NCBI RefSeq assembly: GCF_032854445.1
Contig: NC_088297.1
Location: 6,261,991 to 6,325,990, forward strand
Reading direction: 5' to 3'
From: Liolophura sinensis
Taxonomy: Eukaryota > Mollusca > Polyplacophora > Chitonida > Chitonidae
Length of the DNA: 64,000 nt
Shown here: positions 47,223-59,300 of the stretch, in pieces
Position numbering within the stretch: the first letter of the stretch is position 1
How the letters are laid out: each line of letters opens with the position of its first letter
Notes under the pieces: model-generated
Seen by the model: the letters and a program-made list of their open reading frames with translations, nothing else
Told to the model about the DNA's origin: nothing
The model's database searches: none
Position numbers and translations under genes: made by a program

Positions 47223-47769
47223 TCCATATGTAAAATAAATGCTTAACCTGAAATTCGTTGCCCACGTACATGTAGGCCAATAGGCCTATGTGTAAATTTT
47301 TGCACAAAGAATTTTGTACTGCTTTGTAAAATTATTTATAGGCTTATGCACAATAAATTTCTACATATATACAAATCAATTGCACAAATGTACAAAATAA
47401 ACCGAAACTTCCAGAAAAAGGTATAATTAAAGAAAGTGGCCCGATCATTGCAGCAGGAAATTAAATCCAGGAGTCACTAGATATAAACGTTGGCAATCAG
47501 GTATACATGTACAGTATATGTTAGTCTTAGGATGTAGGCCTACGGATGTGTGCTGCCCTAACCTTATACGTAAGTACAGCGAATCTCCGATAATTTTATG
47601 GAATCTACTCACCAAATAATCAACCTGCTCTACTAAGTTCGCGAAAAATTAAATGAAATTTAACTTTTTTGTATACTAAAGCTCGAACGGCATGATCGAT
47701 TACTACTATGTGGTGAAAACTTCCATAAAATTACATGTGATCTACTGTGCGCAGGGACACATGCAGTTC

Positions 47770-47926
47770 TTATTTGTTTATTTGATTGGTGTTTTACGCC
47801 GTACTGAAGAATATTTCACTTATACCACAGCGGCCAGCATTATGATGGGAGGGAACCGGGTAGAGCCCGGAGGAAACCCACGACCATCCGCAGGTTTCTG
47901 CAAGACCTTCCCACTTAAGGCACGAG
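47770..47926 (-). repeat. SINE-A, 3' half
   Basis: Reverse orientation: ttatttgattggtgttttac, gccgtactgaagaatatttc, cggccagcattatgatggga, gggtagagcccggaggaaac and caagaccttcccactta. The head is missing. Confidence 0.85.
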
Positions 47927-48439
47927 ACATATAGTTCTTACTACATTTTTATGATTCCTATAAAAGTCGCCATAGGCCTATTTAAAGTACATATACATAC
48001 AAATTAATGGAAGTTTTGTGAGCTGAGTAATTCAGATACATGTGTATGTTTGCTAATATATGTAATTTATTATTTTTCACGGTCACCGTTCCTGACTGCC
48101 TATAAAACAAACAAAAATAACTGCTGTGTATAGATCGGGCTGTAATATTTCATTACCTGAGTTTCGCTGGATTTTTATCTTGTCAACTATGTGTACAAGT
48201 AAGATTCTTAAAACACAGCTGCAGATTTGATGCTGATATATGAAATGCTGATGCTGATGATGAAAAGATAATGTCGTACGGATATCTCATGATCAATATG
48301 GCTTCAGGAAACATCGCCATACAAAACATGCTTACACCTCCTTTACAACATTCATTCTGCAAAGCGAATCCAAGTACTTTAATAATACTCCTGCGTTTTT
48401 AGATTCATCGAAAGTTTCTGATGCTATGAATGACTCTGT

Positions 48440-48592
48440 TCTCCCGTGGGGTCTGCTAGCAACTTGCGGATGTTCGTGAGTATTCCCCCCTGACTTTGCC
48501 GGATTTCCTTCAACCATAATACCGGTCGCCGTCGTGTAAGTGAAATATTCTTGAGCACCGCGTAAAACACCAATCAAATAAATAAATTCTTC
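48440..48592 (+). repeat. SINE-A, 3' half
   Basis: Forward orientation: ctgctagcaacttgcggatg, ttcgtgagtattccccc, accataataccggtcgccgt, cgtgtaagtgaaatattctt and accgcgtaaaacaccaatca, with an AAATAAAT tail. Confidence 0.85.
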
Positions 48593-49284
48593 ACTTTATC
48601 TCGACAACAAGCTGTTACGTCTGAGGGCATCAAGTTCTCTCATCATGTATTTATACTGATATTATATGGTGTACACAGGTCTACCCTAGGGTGCAGTATT
48701 GATTCCCATTCTTTTGTTATTTTTTAATGACATTATTGACATATCCAATATTCTGAAATTCGTACATAACGGACGACACCATGCAGTGCTTGTTCGTCCG
48801 TTCCATCGTACACTTATCAAAGGAGAGCTTCACGGCATTTTATAATGGCTTTGTGTCAATCGTCATTCTCTTGTTCCCGCGAAGAAGACGTTATCAACGC
48901 TTTGCGCTTCCTTAGTCTTCTCTACCTGGAAATACAGGTGTAATGAAACTACGCCAACACACTTTGGGGAAGCACATACAGTGAAAACAAATAATTTGTT
49001 AATTTTAACAAAAAGTCTGTTGGCTGAGTGATGTATTATGATGTTATTGTAACATAATACTATGTCATATTCAACATAATATCCTGTTAGTCTAATGGAA
49101 TCTTTAGTTCTATATAATTAAATAATAATTTTTTTTGAGTGAAACAAACTTATCTGCAGCCACTTGTTCAACTTCAAAATCGTGTGATGTTTGCATATAA
49201 TATCCTTTTTACGGACAGACTAGAACACAACCCCCCAAAACTTTAGGTGTCAAATAAAGATCCCAATTCCTTGACTAGATCAAC

Positions 49285-51605
49285 TCTGGCTCCTCTCGTC
49301 TTCCCGTGCTTGTCTTCTGATTACTGACCCGCGAAACCTCTTCTCGTCTTCCCGTGCTTGTCTTGTGATTACTGACCCGCGGAACTTCTTCTCGTCTTCC
49401 CGTGCTTGTCTTGTGATTACTGACCCGCGGAACCTCTTCTCGTCTTCACGTGCTTGTCTTGTGATGACTGACCCGCGGAACTTCTTCTCGTCTTCCCGTG
49501 CTTGTCTTGTGATGACTGACCCGCGGAACCTCTTCTCGTCTTCCCGTGTTTGCCTTGTGATTACTGACCCGCGGAACCTCTTCTCGTCTTCCCGTGCTTG
49601 CCTTGTGATTACTGACCCGCGGAACTTCTTCTGGTCTTCCCGTGCTTGCCTTGTGATTACTGACACGCGGAACCTCTTCTCGTCTTCCCGTGCTTGTCTT
49701 GTGATTACTGACCCGCGGAACCTCTTCTCGTCTTCCAGTGTTTGCCTTCTGATTACTGACCCGCGGAACTTCTTCTCGTCTTCCCGTGTTTGCCTTCTGA
49801 TTACTGACCCGCGGAACCTCTTCTCGTCTTCCCGTGTTTACCTTGTGATTACTGACACGCGGAACTTCTTCTCGTCTTCCCGTGCTTGTCTTGTGATTAC
49901 TGACCCGCGGAACCTCTTCTCGTCTTCCAGTGTTTGCGTTGTGATTACTGACCCGCGGAACTTCTTCTCGTCTTCCCGTGCTTGTCTTGTGATTACTGAC
50001 ACGCGGAACCTCTTCTTGTCTTCCCGTGCTTGTCTTGTGATTACTGACCCGCGGAACCTCTTCTCGTCTTCCAGTGTTTGCCTTGTGATTACTGACCCGC
50101 GGAACCTCCTAACGTCTTCCCGTGTTTGCCTTGTGATTTCTGACCCGCGGAACCTCTTCTCGTCTTCCCGTGTTTGCCTTGTGATTACTCACACGCGAAA
50201 CCTCCTCTCGTCTTCCCGTGCTTGTCTTGTGATTACTGACCCGCGGAACTTCTCCTTTTCTCCCTGTGCTTGCCTTGTGATTACTGACACGCGTAATTTC
50301 TCGTTGTCTCCCCGTACTTGTCTTGTGATTTCTGACCCGCGGAACCTCTTCTCGTCTTCCCGTGTTTGCCTTGTGATTACTCACGCGCGAAACCTCCTCT
50401 CGTCTTCCCGTGTTTGCCTTGTGAATACTGACCCGCGGAACCTCTTCTCGCCTTCCTGTGTTTGCCTTGTGATTAATGACCCGCGGAACTTCTCCTTTTC
50501 TCCCTGTGCTTGTCTTGCGATTACTGACCCGCGTAACTTTTTCTCGTCTTCACTTGCTTGTCTTGCGATTACTGACCCACGGAACTTCTCCTTTTCTCCC
50601 TGTGCTTGCCTTGTGATTACTGACACGCGTAATTTCTCGTTGTCTCCCCGTACTTGTCTTGTGATTTCTGACCCGCGTAACTTTTTCTCGTCTTCACTTG
50701 CTTGTCTTGCGATTACTGACCCACGGAACTTCTCGTTGTCTCCCCGTACTTGTCTTGTGATTTCTGACCCGCGGAACCTCTTCTCGTCTTCCCGTGTTTG
50801 CCTTGCGATTACTGACCCGCGGAACCTCCTAACGTCTTCCAGTGTTTGCCTTGTGATTACTAACCCGCGGAACCTCTTCTCGTCTTCCCGTGCTTGTCTT
50901 GTGATTACTGACCCGCGGAACTTCTCCTTTTCTCCCTGTGCTTGTCTTGCGATTACTGACCCGCGTAACTTTTTCTCGTCTTCACTTGCTTGTCTTGCGA
51001 TTACTGACCCACGGAACTTCTCGTTGTCTCCCCGTACTTGTCTTGTGATTTCTGACCCGCGGAACCTCTTCTCGTCTTCCCGTGTTTGCCTTGCGATTAC
51101 TGACCCGCGGAACCTCTTCTCGTCTTCCCGTGTTTGTCTTGTGATTACTGACCCGCGGAACCTCTTCTCGTCTTCCCGTGCTTGCCTTGTGATTACTGAC
51201 CCGCGGAACCTCCTCTCGTCTTCCCGTGCTTGCCTTGTGATTACTGACCCGCGGAACTTCTTCTCGTCTTCCCGTGTTTGCCTTGTGATTACTGACCCGC
51301 GGAACTTCTTCTCGTCTTCCCGTGTTTGCCTTGTGATTACTGACCCGCGGAACCTCTTCTCGTCTTCCCGTGCTTGTCTTGTGATTACTGACCCGCGGAA
51401 CCTCCTATCCTCTCCCCGTGCTTTTCTTGCGATTACTGAACCGCGGAACTTCTTCTCGTCTTCCCGTGCTTGTCTTGTGATTACTGACACGCGGAACCTC
51501 TTCTCGTCTCCCCGTGCTTGTCTTGTGATTACTGACCCGCGGAACCTCTTCTCATCTTCCCGTGCTTGTCTTGCGATTACAGACCCGCGTAATTTTTTCT
51601 TGTCT
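49285..51605. repeat. 48-bp minisatellite, main block, about 48 copies
   Basis: The unit is cttgtgattactgacccgcg followed by gaacctcttctcgtcttccc and gtgcttgt. In the second half, blocks of variant units recur (markers acccgcgtaactttttctcg at 50527, 50671 and 50959, spaced 144 and 288 bp, i.e. 3 and 6 units), showing higher-order structure. Because the unit is 16 codons and lacks stops, one plus frame runs for 766 codons and a minus frame for 420. I see no start context, splice support or conserved partner, so I do not call a gene. Confidence 0.96.
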
Positions 51606-51619
51606 TCCCTTGCTTGTCT

Positions 51620-51948
51620 CGGGACCGGTAGATCCAGGATCAATCCTTGGTCGAGTCACACCTAAGACTTTAAAAGAGGAAGTTGTAACTTCCTCGCTTG
51701 GCGTTCAGCATGAAGGGGATAGTGCAACGACTGGTTGACCCGTATCAGTATAATGGCTCGGGCGGGGCGACTTACTTGCCTTCGGTAAGTCGTCTCAATG
51801 ATGCAGCACTAAATAAAAGAGCGGTGGAAATCCGTCCTGCAACAAAGGAGGCACATTACACGTACATGCACCCTAATGATTCCTTCGTCGTCATATGACT
51901 GAAAAATTGTTGAGTACGACGTTAAACCCTAAGCACTCACTCACTCAC
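51620..51948 (+). repeat. SINE-B inserted inside the 48-bp minisatellite
   Basis: Forward orientation from cgggaccggtagatccagga to gtacgacgttaaaccctaag and a cactcactcactc tail. It lacks about 35 bases of the tRNA-like head. The array word tcccttgcttgtct (51606-51619) is repeated as tcccttgcctgtct (51949-51962), a 14-bp duplication with one difference. Confidence 0.92.
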
Positions 51949-52277
51949 TCCCTTGCCTGTCTTGTGATTACTGACCCGCGGAACTTCTCGTTGTCTCCCC
52001 GTACTTGTCTTGTGATTTCTGACCCGCGGAACTTCTTCTCGTCTTCCCGTGCTTGTCCTGCGATTACTGACCAGCGTAACTTTTTCTTGTCTTGTCGTGC
52101 TTGTCTTGCGATTACTGACCCACGGAACTTCTTCTCATCTTCCCGTGCTTGTCTTGGGACTACTGACCCGCGGAACCTCTTCTCGTCTTCCCGTGCTTGT
52201 CTTGTGATTACTGAACCGCGGAACCTCTACTCGTCTTCCCGTGCTTGTCTGGCGATTACTGACCCGCGGAACTTCCG
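51949..52277. repeat. 48-bp minisatellite, distal block, about 7 copies
   Basis: It continues the array in the same unit and orientation on the far side of the SINE, ending at gacccgcggaacttccgttg. Confidence 0.93.
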
Positions 52278-53645
52278 TTGTGTTTGGCGGCTAATATACG
52301 AATATATGTTTTGACGCAAATAAATTATTATTTTCTATATCTTAAACTGGATACCATCTACATCGTTTACCCCATTGTTTTTTACAACGTTTTATTCCGC
52401 AAACTACCATCATTTAACACAATTCTACAGGAACCTAAAAGCTAAATTTTCAGTGACCTTTTTGTTTTTCGAATATCGTACCAATGATCGAATGGAATAT
52501 AAACTTTTTAAACTTTTTTATAATATTATAAGGATTAAGCCGTGTGTTCGGACCCTGTTCTTACGACATCAAGCTTTCTTAGAAACCTGCCGTAAGGCGG
52601 TGGTTTACTCCCACTCGGACCAAAACCCGACCACCGGCACAATGGTGAAAAATAAGTTCAGTGTTCAACGGTCAGTGTAAAATTTAAAAAACAAACAAAC
52701 TATTTTTCAATATCCTGAACCCAAGGAATAAAATTCTTTGTTAACAACAACATTTCTACATGAGTCAGACAAGTTATTTAATGCATAGCGCCATGACATC
52801 ATCATTTCAACCACCATTGCGACCTGCCGGTTTGAGTGAGTTAAAGCGTTGGGCGGATTTCAATACTGTTTCATCTGAAATATAAGGGTTTTTGACACAA
52901 AGTTAAGGTATCAAAGGTTTTATAGTACTTAACTTTCAGCAAGTTATATATAGCGGAATCCTGTTCTGAAGTTAACACAGTGACAGATGAGATATGGTTC
53001 AGCCCAATAAAAAGGCACAGATATACCCTCACACAAACATATCAATGCATGGAATCAATACTAGTGCTTTCTGAACTCTTTCGGATGACGGTATTTTATG
53101 TCTATTTATTTATTTCCTTGATGTTTAATCCCTTATTCGGGAACGTTTCACTTACAAGACGACGCAAAAATTTGCGCACTTCCCTTTGTCAGGCATATGA
53201 CGAACTTATCTAGACATAAAACAATAGCCAGTTTAGCCAGGGCCGGACTCGAACACGAGACCGTTTGGGGTGAAGGTTTGGAGAACTTCCTCCAGAGCCA
53301 CGATTCCTCACACATGCAGTGTAGAAAAGTATGTTTGATCTTTGCTGGTGAGTTGGTGGTTTGCATGTTCGACCTGATTGTAATTGGGCTGCTGTTATAA
53401 GGTATAAGCGGGTCGTCACAGAGGTGCTTGTCTATCAGTTACTGTACATGTACCACACACGAGGAGTGGGCCCAATCCCGGTCTAAGCTTTGTCGACAAT
53501 TGGCGGTCGTCAACGCTCATGTGGCCGTTTGAATATCCCACGTTCAATAAAGACCTATTTTATATCTGTATGTCATACGGAGGAAAGCTCGTCAGTAAAC
53601 TGTCAAAGGTCGGTGGTTTATATTTGGAAAAAGTGGCGTACCCTG
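52278..53645. other. Intergenic stretch without recognised gene
   Basis: AT-rich sequence with only short frames. A weak SINE-like trace lies at 53100-53275 (tttatttatttccttgatgt, tttcacttacaagacgacgc, ggccggactcgaacacgaga). Nothing else was recognised. Confidence 0.5.
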
Positions 53646-53650
53646 CTGCT

Positions 53651-54052
53651 GATTTAGCACACAGTGGCCATACACAACAGGTGTAACAACTGACCAAAGC
53701 GTATCAGACGTACATCCATGTATCTTGCAGTTGATTTAGCACACAGTCTATATACAACAGGTGTCACAACTGATCAAAGCGTATCAGACGTACATCCATG
53801 TATCTTGCAGTTGATTTAGCACACAGTGGCCATACACAACAGGTGTCACAACTGATCAAAGCGTATCAGACGTACATCCATGTATCTTGCAGTTGATTTA
53901 GCACACAGTGGCCATATATAACAGGTGTCACAACTGATCAAAGCGTATCAGACGCACATCCATGTATCTTGCAGTTGATTTAGCACACAGTGACCATATA
54001 TAACAGGTGTCACAACTGATCAAAGCGTATCAGACGTACATCCATGTATATT
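53651..54052. repeat. 82-bp tandem repeat, 5 copies
   Basis: Copies begin with gatttagcacacagt at 53651, 53733, 53813 and about 53895 and 53977. Each has caacaggtgtcacaactgat, caaagcgtatcagacgtaca and tccatgtatcttgcagtt. The period equals that of the array at 8787 but the sequence is unrelated. Confidence 0.93.
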
Positions 54053-54800
54053 TTATTCAGAGAAAAACTGGTATTATTTATGTTAACGTGCACTATTTTG
54101 ACAGTGCCACTTCCAGACCTCTATATAAAGCATGCGCATTCAGTTAGATTTGCTGACTTTCACTAGATTCACAAAGGAATATAGTTAGAGTAAACCATTA
54201 GGTATAGGTTCGTCTCAATTTTGAAATATAAATGTAGAAATTAATATATGCAACTAATTTTCGAGCAGATATATATAGCGGTCAAACAAGGGCACATTAC
54301 CTATTGTACAGAAACATATACATACACTTATATATACACAAACACAGTATGACAGATGCATATATAAAGAATATATAACTTCTTGATCAGCCTATAGTTA
54401 AACATTTTTCGTAGTATGAAGCAAGAGAAGAATAATTACATGGTCATTTTATGGTTGGCTCGTATGATTTACCTAACCCCGACATTGTTCCAATTATTCA
54501 TTTAATATGTTCCCATCTTCTGTTTCATGACACCAACAAAAATACTCTTGCACATAAACGCATTCAGTGGCGAATACACAAATCGATTCAAAAGCAGACT
54601 GTCTCAATCTGCACTTCATCAAGATCCACTAAATGGACTTTCATTGAGGAAAATACAAAACTGACGGGAACCGGGTTCGAACCTACCTTTTTTTAAAGCA
54701 GAAATATTTATATGCATGTTGGAAGAATTACAGTTATAATTACATGCTTAACTCAACAGGAAACCGTGAAAAGTCAACAATGACAGATATCTAATACATG
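54053..54800. other. Intergenic stretch without recognised gene
   Basis: AT-rich; a short frame of 81 codons on plus at 54451-54696 has no support. A ggttcgaacc palindrome at its end resembles a B-box, perhaps a decayed tRNA-type repeat. Confidence 0.45.
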
Positions 54801-54808
54801 TATTTAGA

Positions 54809-55705
54809 GTGTATGTACACACGCACATTTGTCACACAGTGATATATGTGTATGTACACACACACATTTATCACACAGTGATATATGTGTATGTACACAT
54901 GCACATTTGTCACACAGTGATATATGTGTATGTACACACGCACATTTGTCACACAGTGATATATGTGTATGTACACACGCACATTTGTCACACAGTGATA
55001 TATGTGTATGTACACACGCACATTTGTCACACAGTGATATATGTGTATGTACACATGCACATTTGTCACACAATGGTATATGTGTATGTACACACGCACA
55101 TTTGTCACACAGTGATATATGTGTACGTACACACGCACAGTTGTCACACAGTGATATATGTGTATGTACACACGCACATTTGTCACACAGTGATATATGT
55201 GTATGTACACACGCACATTTGTCACACAGTGATATATGTGTATGTACACACGCACATTTGTCACACAGTGATATATGTGTATGTACACGTGCACATTTGT
55301 CACACAGTGATATATGTGTATGTACACAAGCACATTTGTCACACAGTGATATATGTGTATGTACACAAGCACATTTGTCACACAGTGATATATGTGTATG
55401 TACACACGCACATTTGTCACACAGTGATATATGTGTATGTACACACGCACATTTGTCACACAGTGATATATGTGTATGTACACACGCACATTTGTCACAC
55501 AGTGATATATGTGTATGTACACAAGCACATTTGTCACACAGTGATATATGTGTATGTACACACGCACATTTGCCACACAGTGATATATGTGTATGTACAC
55601 ACGCACATTTGTCACACAATGATATATGTGTATGTACACACGCACATTTGTCACACAGTGACATATGTGTATGTACACATGCACATTTGTCACACAGTGA
55701 TATCA
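54809..55705. repeat. 39-bp minisatellite, about 23 copies
   Basis: The unit is gtgatatatgtgtatgtaca followed by cacgcacatttgtcacaca. Copies are almost identical; the main variable site is the base after tgtacaca (c, t or a). The unit has a near-palindromic core (tgtgtatgtacacaca). The 13-codon period leaves several frames open on both strands (up to about 328 codons plus, 300 minus), which I take as accidental. Confidence 0.96.
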
Positions 55706-56136
55706 GGGCATAACTTTTCCAGTTATATAAAACATATAGTCACACTGATTCCATATAACATTCCACAGAGCTGCACAGATTGTACTGGCATCTAACAACT
55801 CCCACAGTATTAAGAATTACCATGTCGGAAACACCCGACTTGTTCGAAAATAATCGAGCTTATGTACGGAAATACACGACGTGAAAGTGTCTCAGAGAAG
55901 ATCCTACTATTGTTGCAGGAACTCAGAGGCAATTTTATGAAAGAATTGTAGAACGCGAAGGAACACATATAGTATAAACTGTATAAACTGCATAAATTGA
56001 TAACCACTACAACGAAAACTTAATGTAAAATTATGATTAATTGATTTTCCATTTAGCAGCCATGACAGGTATACATTCTCTTTTAGCATGTATTTTTAAC
56101 ACTAGAAAGATTTATAACTATACATGTTTTTGTGTC

Positions 56137-56142
56137 TTTATT
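56137..56142 (-). promoter_or_regulatory. Candidate polyadenylation signal of the tetraspanin gene
   Basis: AATAAA on the minus strand about 200 bp beyond the stop codon, the first canonical hexamer I found downstream. Confidence 0.5.
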
Positions 56143-56343
56143 AAGATTTTTTGACCTAATTGCGCAGAAAAAACTACACAAAGAACACAAATTTATGGAA
56201 ACCCATTTAGGCCTTAACTGCATGCTGCGTTGATGTCATGCATGCATTGAGCGGTCTGGATTCCTATGCTGGGGCTGCGAGTTATACAAGGTCACATCTA
56301 CACACTGACAAAAGATGAAAAGTTTCTGGGAACCTTTCTGGAA

Positions 56344-59300
56344 CTAATGTTCATAGTCTTTCCTATTCTTCCCACCACGGCAGACACAACAGGCTAAAGC
56401 GATTCCCAGGAACTGAAAAAAGAAAAGAAAATCAGATTTCGATTTAATATCAAATGTCTTGTCTTTGAATTCGCAAGTGTAAATTTGTAGTCATTGAAAA
56501 TTTGCGTAGGAAAATATCATTAATGTCTGTTTAACAACGCATATATATATGTCAGAGGATGTATACGGTGTCAGAGGATTTACCGCTAGCTCACCAGTGA
56601 GGTCGTGGGTTCGAATCCAGCTTTCGCTGCTTCGACTGCGTCTCTAAGTGAATGGGTTAATCAGGTACCTTTTGAGGCCGATGGTTAATTATGATCACTC
56701 CACTTACTCCAATAATCCTTACCGACGTCTTATAGATGAAATATTCCTAACTACATCCATACAAAGGTAAGCGGCATGCAAGCAAATCGACCAAATCGGT
56801 CTGGTACGGCAAGGAGGAGAGGTACGATAACAAAGTGCAAATTTCAAAATTTCAGCACAATTCTGTAAATTTCCAAGTCAGAAATACAAAACTTGCACTC
56901 ATGAAAGTTATATGGCCATAAAAGCCATAAAAGAGATGGTTGCTTAGCAATAATCTGTATTGCATTAAATAAGTGTTATCATGAATTAGAATGGATAATT
57001 GTTAAGCCGTGGTATTACGTTAAGTGTGGCAATATCATACGTGAATCCTGGTTGAGAGCACACGTATTACTCTAGCTGTCATTAACACTAACATGTTATA
57101 AGTAGCGGAATTATTGGGCTGAACATTTGTTACATATGTGTTTAACTGATTGGTGCATAACTGCGTGCTCAAGAAATTTTCAGAAAGCTACATTTGTGAT
57201 GCAGTGATTTTCCTCATTCTGCAGTGTCTAACGCTAAAAAAGTTATTTCAGTGTGCCTGGAGCAGGCTACCAATTCTTCGATTTTTTGAGTTATATATTG
57301 CTTCAATGGATTCTTGCTATATAACAGGAAAAGAAAAGTAAAACAGAACTGAGAAAAGAAACAGCCTTACGAGTGTGTCAGCAGCCACACTCACAGCTAT
57401 AGTCATTTTCACTTCTTGAGGTGCACAGTTTTTTGCACTGGGGTCGATTTTAAGCTTTACCATGCGAGGTCCTTCAAATAGGCCAAAATGTTACTTTTTG
57501 AACAATATGTGTAAACGAAAATTCTTTTAGTTGTGTCATACTTTGACCAAATATGTCCTCTCTATATGGTTAACCAATCAACGTCGATTATGGCGTGAAG
57601 AATGTCTTACCTGTAAGAATGCGATTCCGACCCCGACGCCAATCATTATACCTGTGTGTGACATCAACGTGTCCTTTACGCCTGTAAAGCAGCCCTGAAA
57701 CACGTATGCAGAGATGAGAAAAACGGCTGTTTGAAGTTGTAAAGTCTCGAAAGGGAATAAAATCAGGTGATCGATTTACCCAACCTGAGAAACGATAGTT
57801 TCACCTCGCAGATACTCAAAAGTTTCGAGAAAATCAACTATTTGGCTATTTCATCTACATTTCAATACCAATAAAAGGAGTATATCACATTTTCACCTTA
57901 ACTTTCCGACAACAAAATGCCTTTATGCATGGTTATATAATGCAAATACATCCGAAAAATCGGGTCCATCCGTGTTTACCAAACATTAATATATACAAAA
58001 GACATCCTCTGCAATCTCTATTGCAATTCACCTTTTCCAAGCCGGGAAATGAATGTAAGTAAGCCTTACTTCCATATGTAAATTGCCATCGGGACTGTCG
58101 CCGTTTTCTGCGTCTAATTGGCACTGTTCCCGATCTTTCGGTTCGGGATTCAAAGGATCGTTGTTCTTTAGCTCGCAGCATGTATCAGGGACATATGTCT
58201 GTTGATGGAAAACCAGGACGTTCATTGAATCTCACAAATATTACTGGTACTTTGCCTGGTCAAGGGATCATGAAACAATATTAGACTTAAGTCAGTACTT
58301 TATTCATTATATTTGGCATGTTCCTTTCCGTTGTTTTACCTGACATTTGTTCTACAATAACTTACCCATGTCAGAATTTGCGTTTTCAAGCAAAATTTTT
58401 ACCGTGTAAAAAAAGGAAGAACAATTTTAGAGCGACTTTCTATATTACACCTATATAAGCTGTGAAATATCCCTAAAATATTTGAATATGTTTTAGGATT
58501 TAAAAAAATACTTGAAATGAGTTCTGACTGTTGTGAAAATGTGGTTTGTCTTATTGTATGTTAAATGTGATGACAACACAGCATTTACGGTAATTCTAAA
58601 TTAGAAAAGTCAAATAAATTACAGTCAGCATCACTGCACTTTAGTTATTTTTTTGCCTAATTCTGCTTAATCTATGGTGCTAGGGAGTGTGTAATCTGCT
58701 ACTGTTTAATCATTTGCATGAACAGTTAGAATAAAACCCTGGCTGAGGAAAAATGACAAGTGGCCAAATTTCACATGTTACGTGTGGGCTACTGCCAAAC
58801 TGCGACGCTGCTCTGATTTTTTCTCACTGTACTCTACATCTTTATTATATTTAACAGAACAGATCCTGTAACCTCAGCCAGGAGAGCAACGACTACTCCC
58901 ACGCTTGCATGGTCCACAGTTACTGTGTTCAGCAATTTAACACTAGAGTTTTCTGTCTGATTAATTTCTTATCAGTAAAATATAACTGTTGGCATCAAAA
59001 GTACGCTTTCACTACCTTTATATGATTCGGAAATAGTTTCATTACAGACCAAACTTGAAAATGCAGTTTTAGATGTACTAATATTTTGTGCTGAGCTATC
59101 CTATTAACCGTTCTTTAGCTTAAAAATCTGATTGTTTCCTGCTATTTATTTCATAATTGTTTAACTCCATGCTGGATTTTTTTTTCACCTGGTATTAATG
59201 CGATGGAGTTCTCTGAAGATGGAGGAAACCGGAATGCCTGTGGTTAACTACCAATATTTGGCAAGTTATTAACCAAATTTTCCACATGTGACGTGTAGAT

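Noticed and set aside
49365-51665. 766-codon open frame on plus
   Set aside because: It is made wholly of the stop-free 48-bp repeat and runs into a SINE. The opposite strand is also open, as expected from repeat period and not from selection.
51698-51898. 66-codon plus frame
   Set aside because: It lies entirely within the SINE-B insertion.
52375-52680. 101-codon plus frame after the 48-bp array
   Set aside because: AT-rich, no motif, no splice signals; kept as unannotated intergenic sequence.
54791-55795. Several ~300-codon frames on both strands
   Set aside because: All come from the 39-bp array; no frame has splice, start or conservation support.
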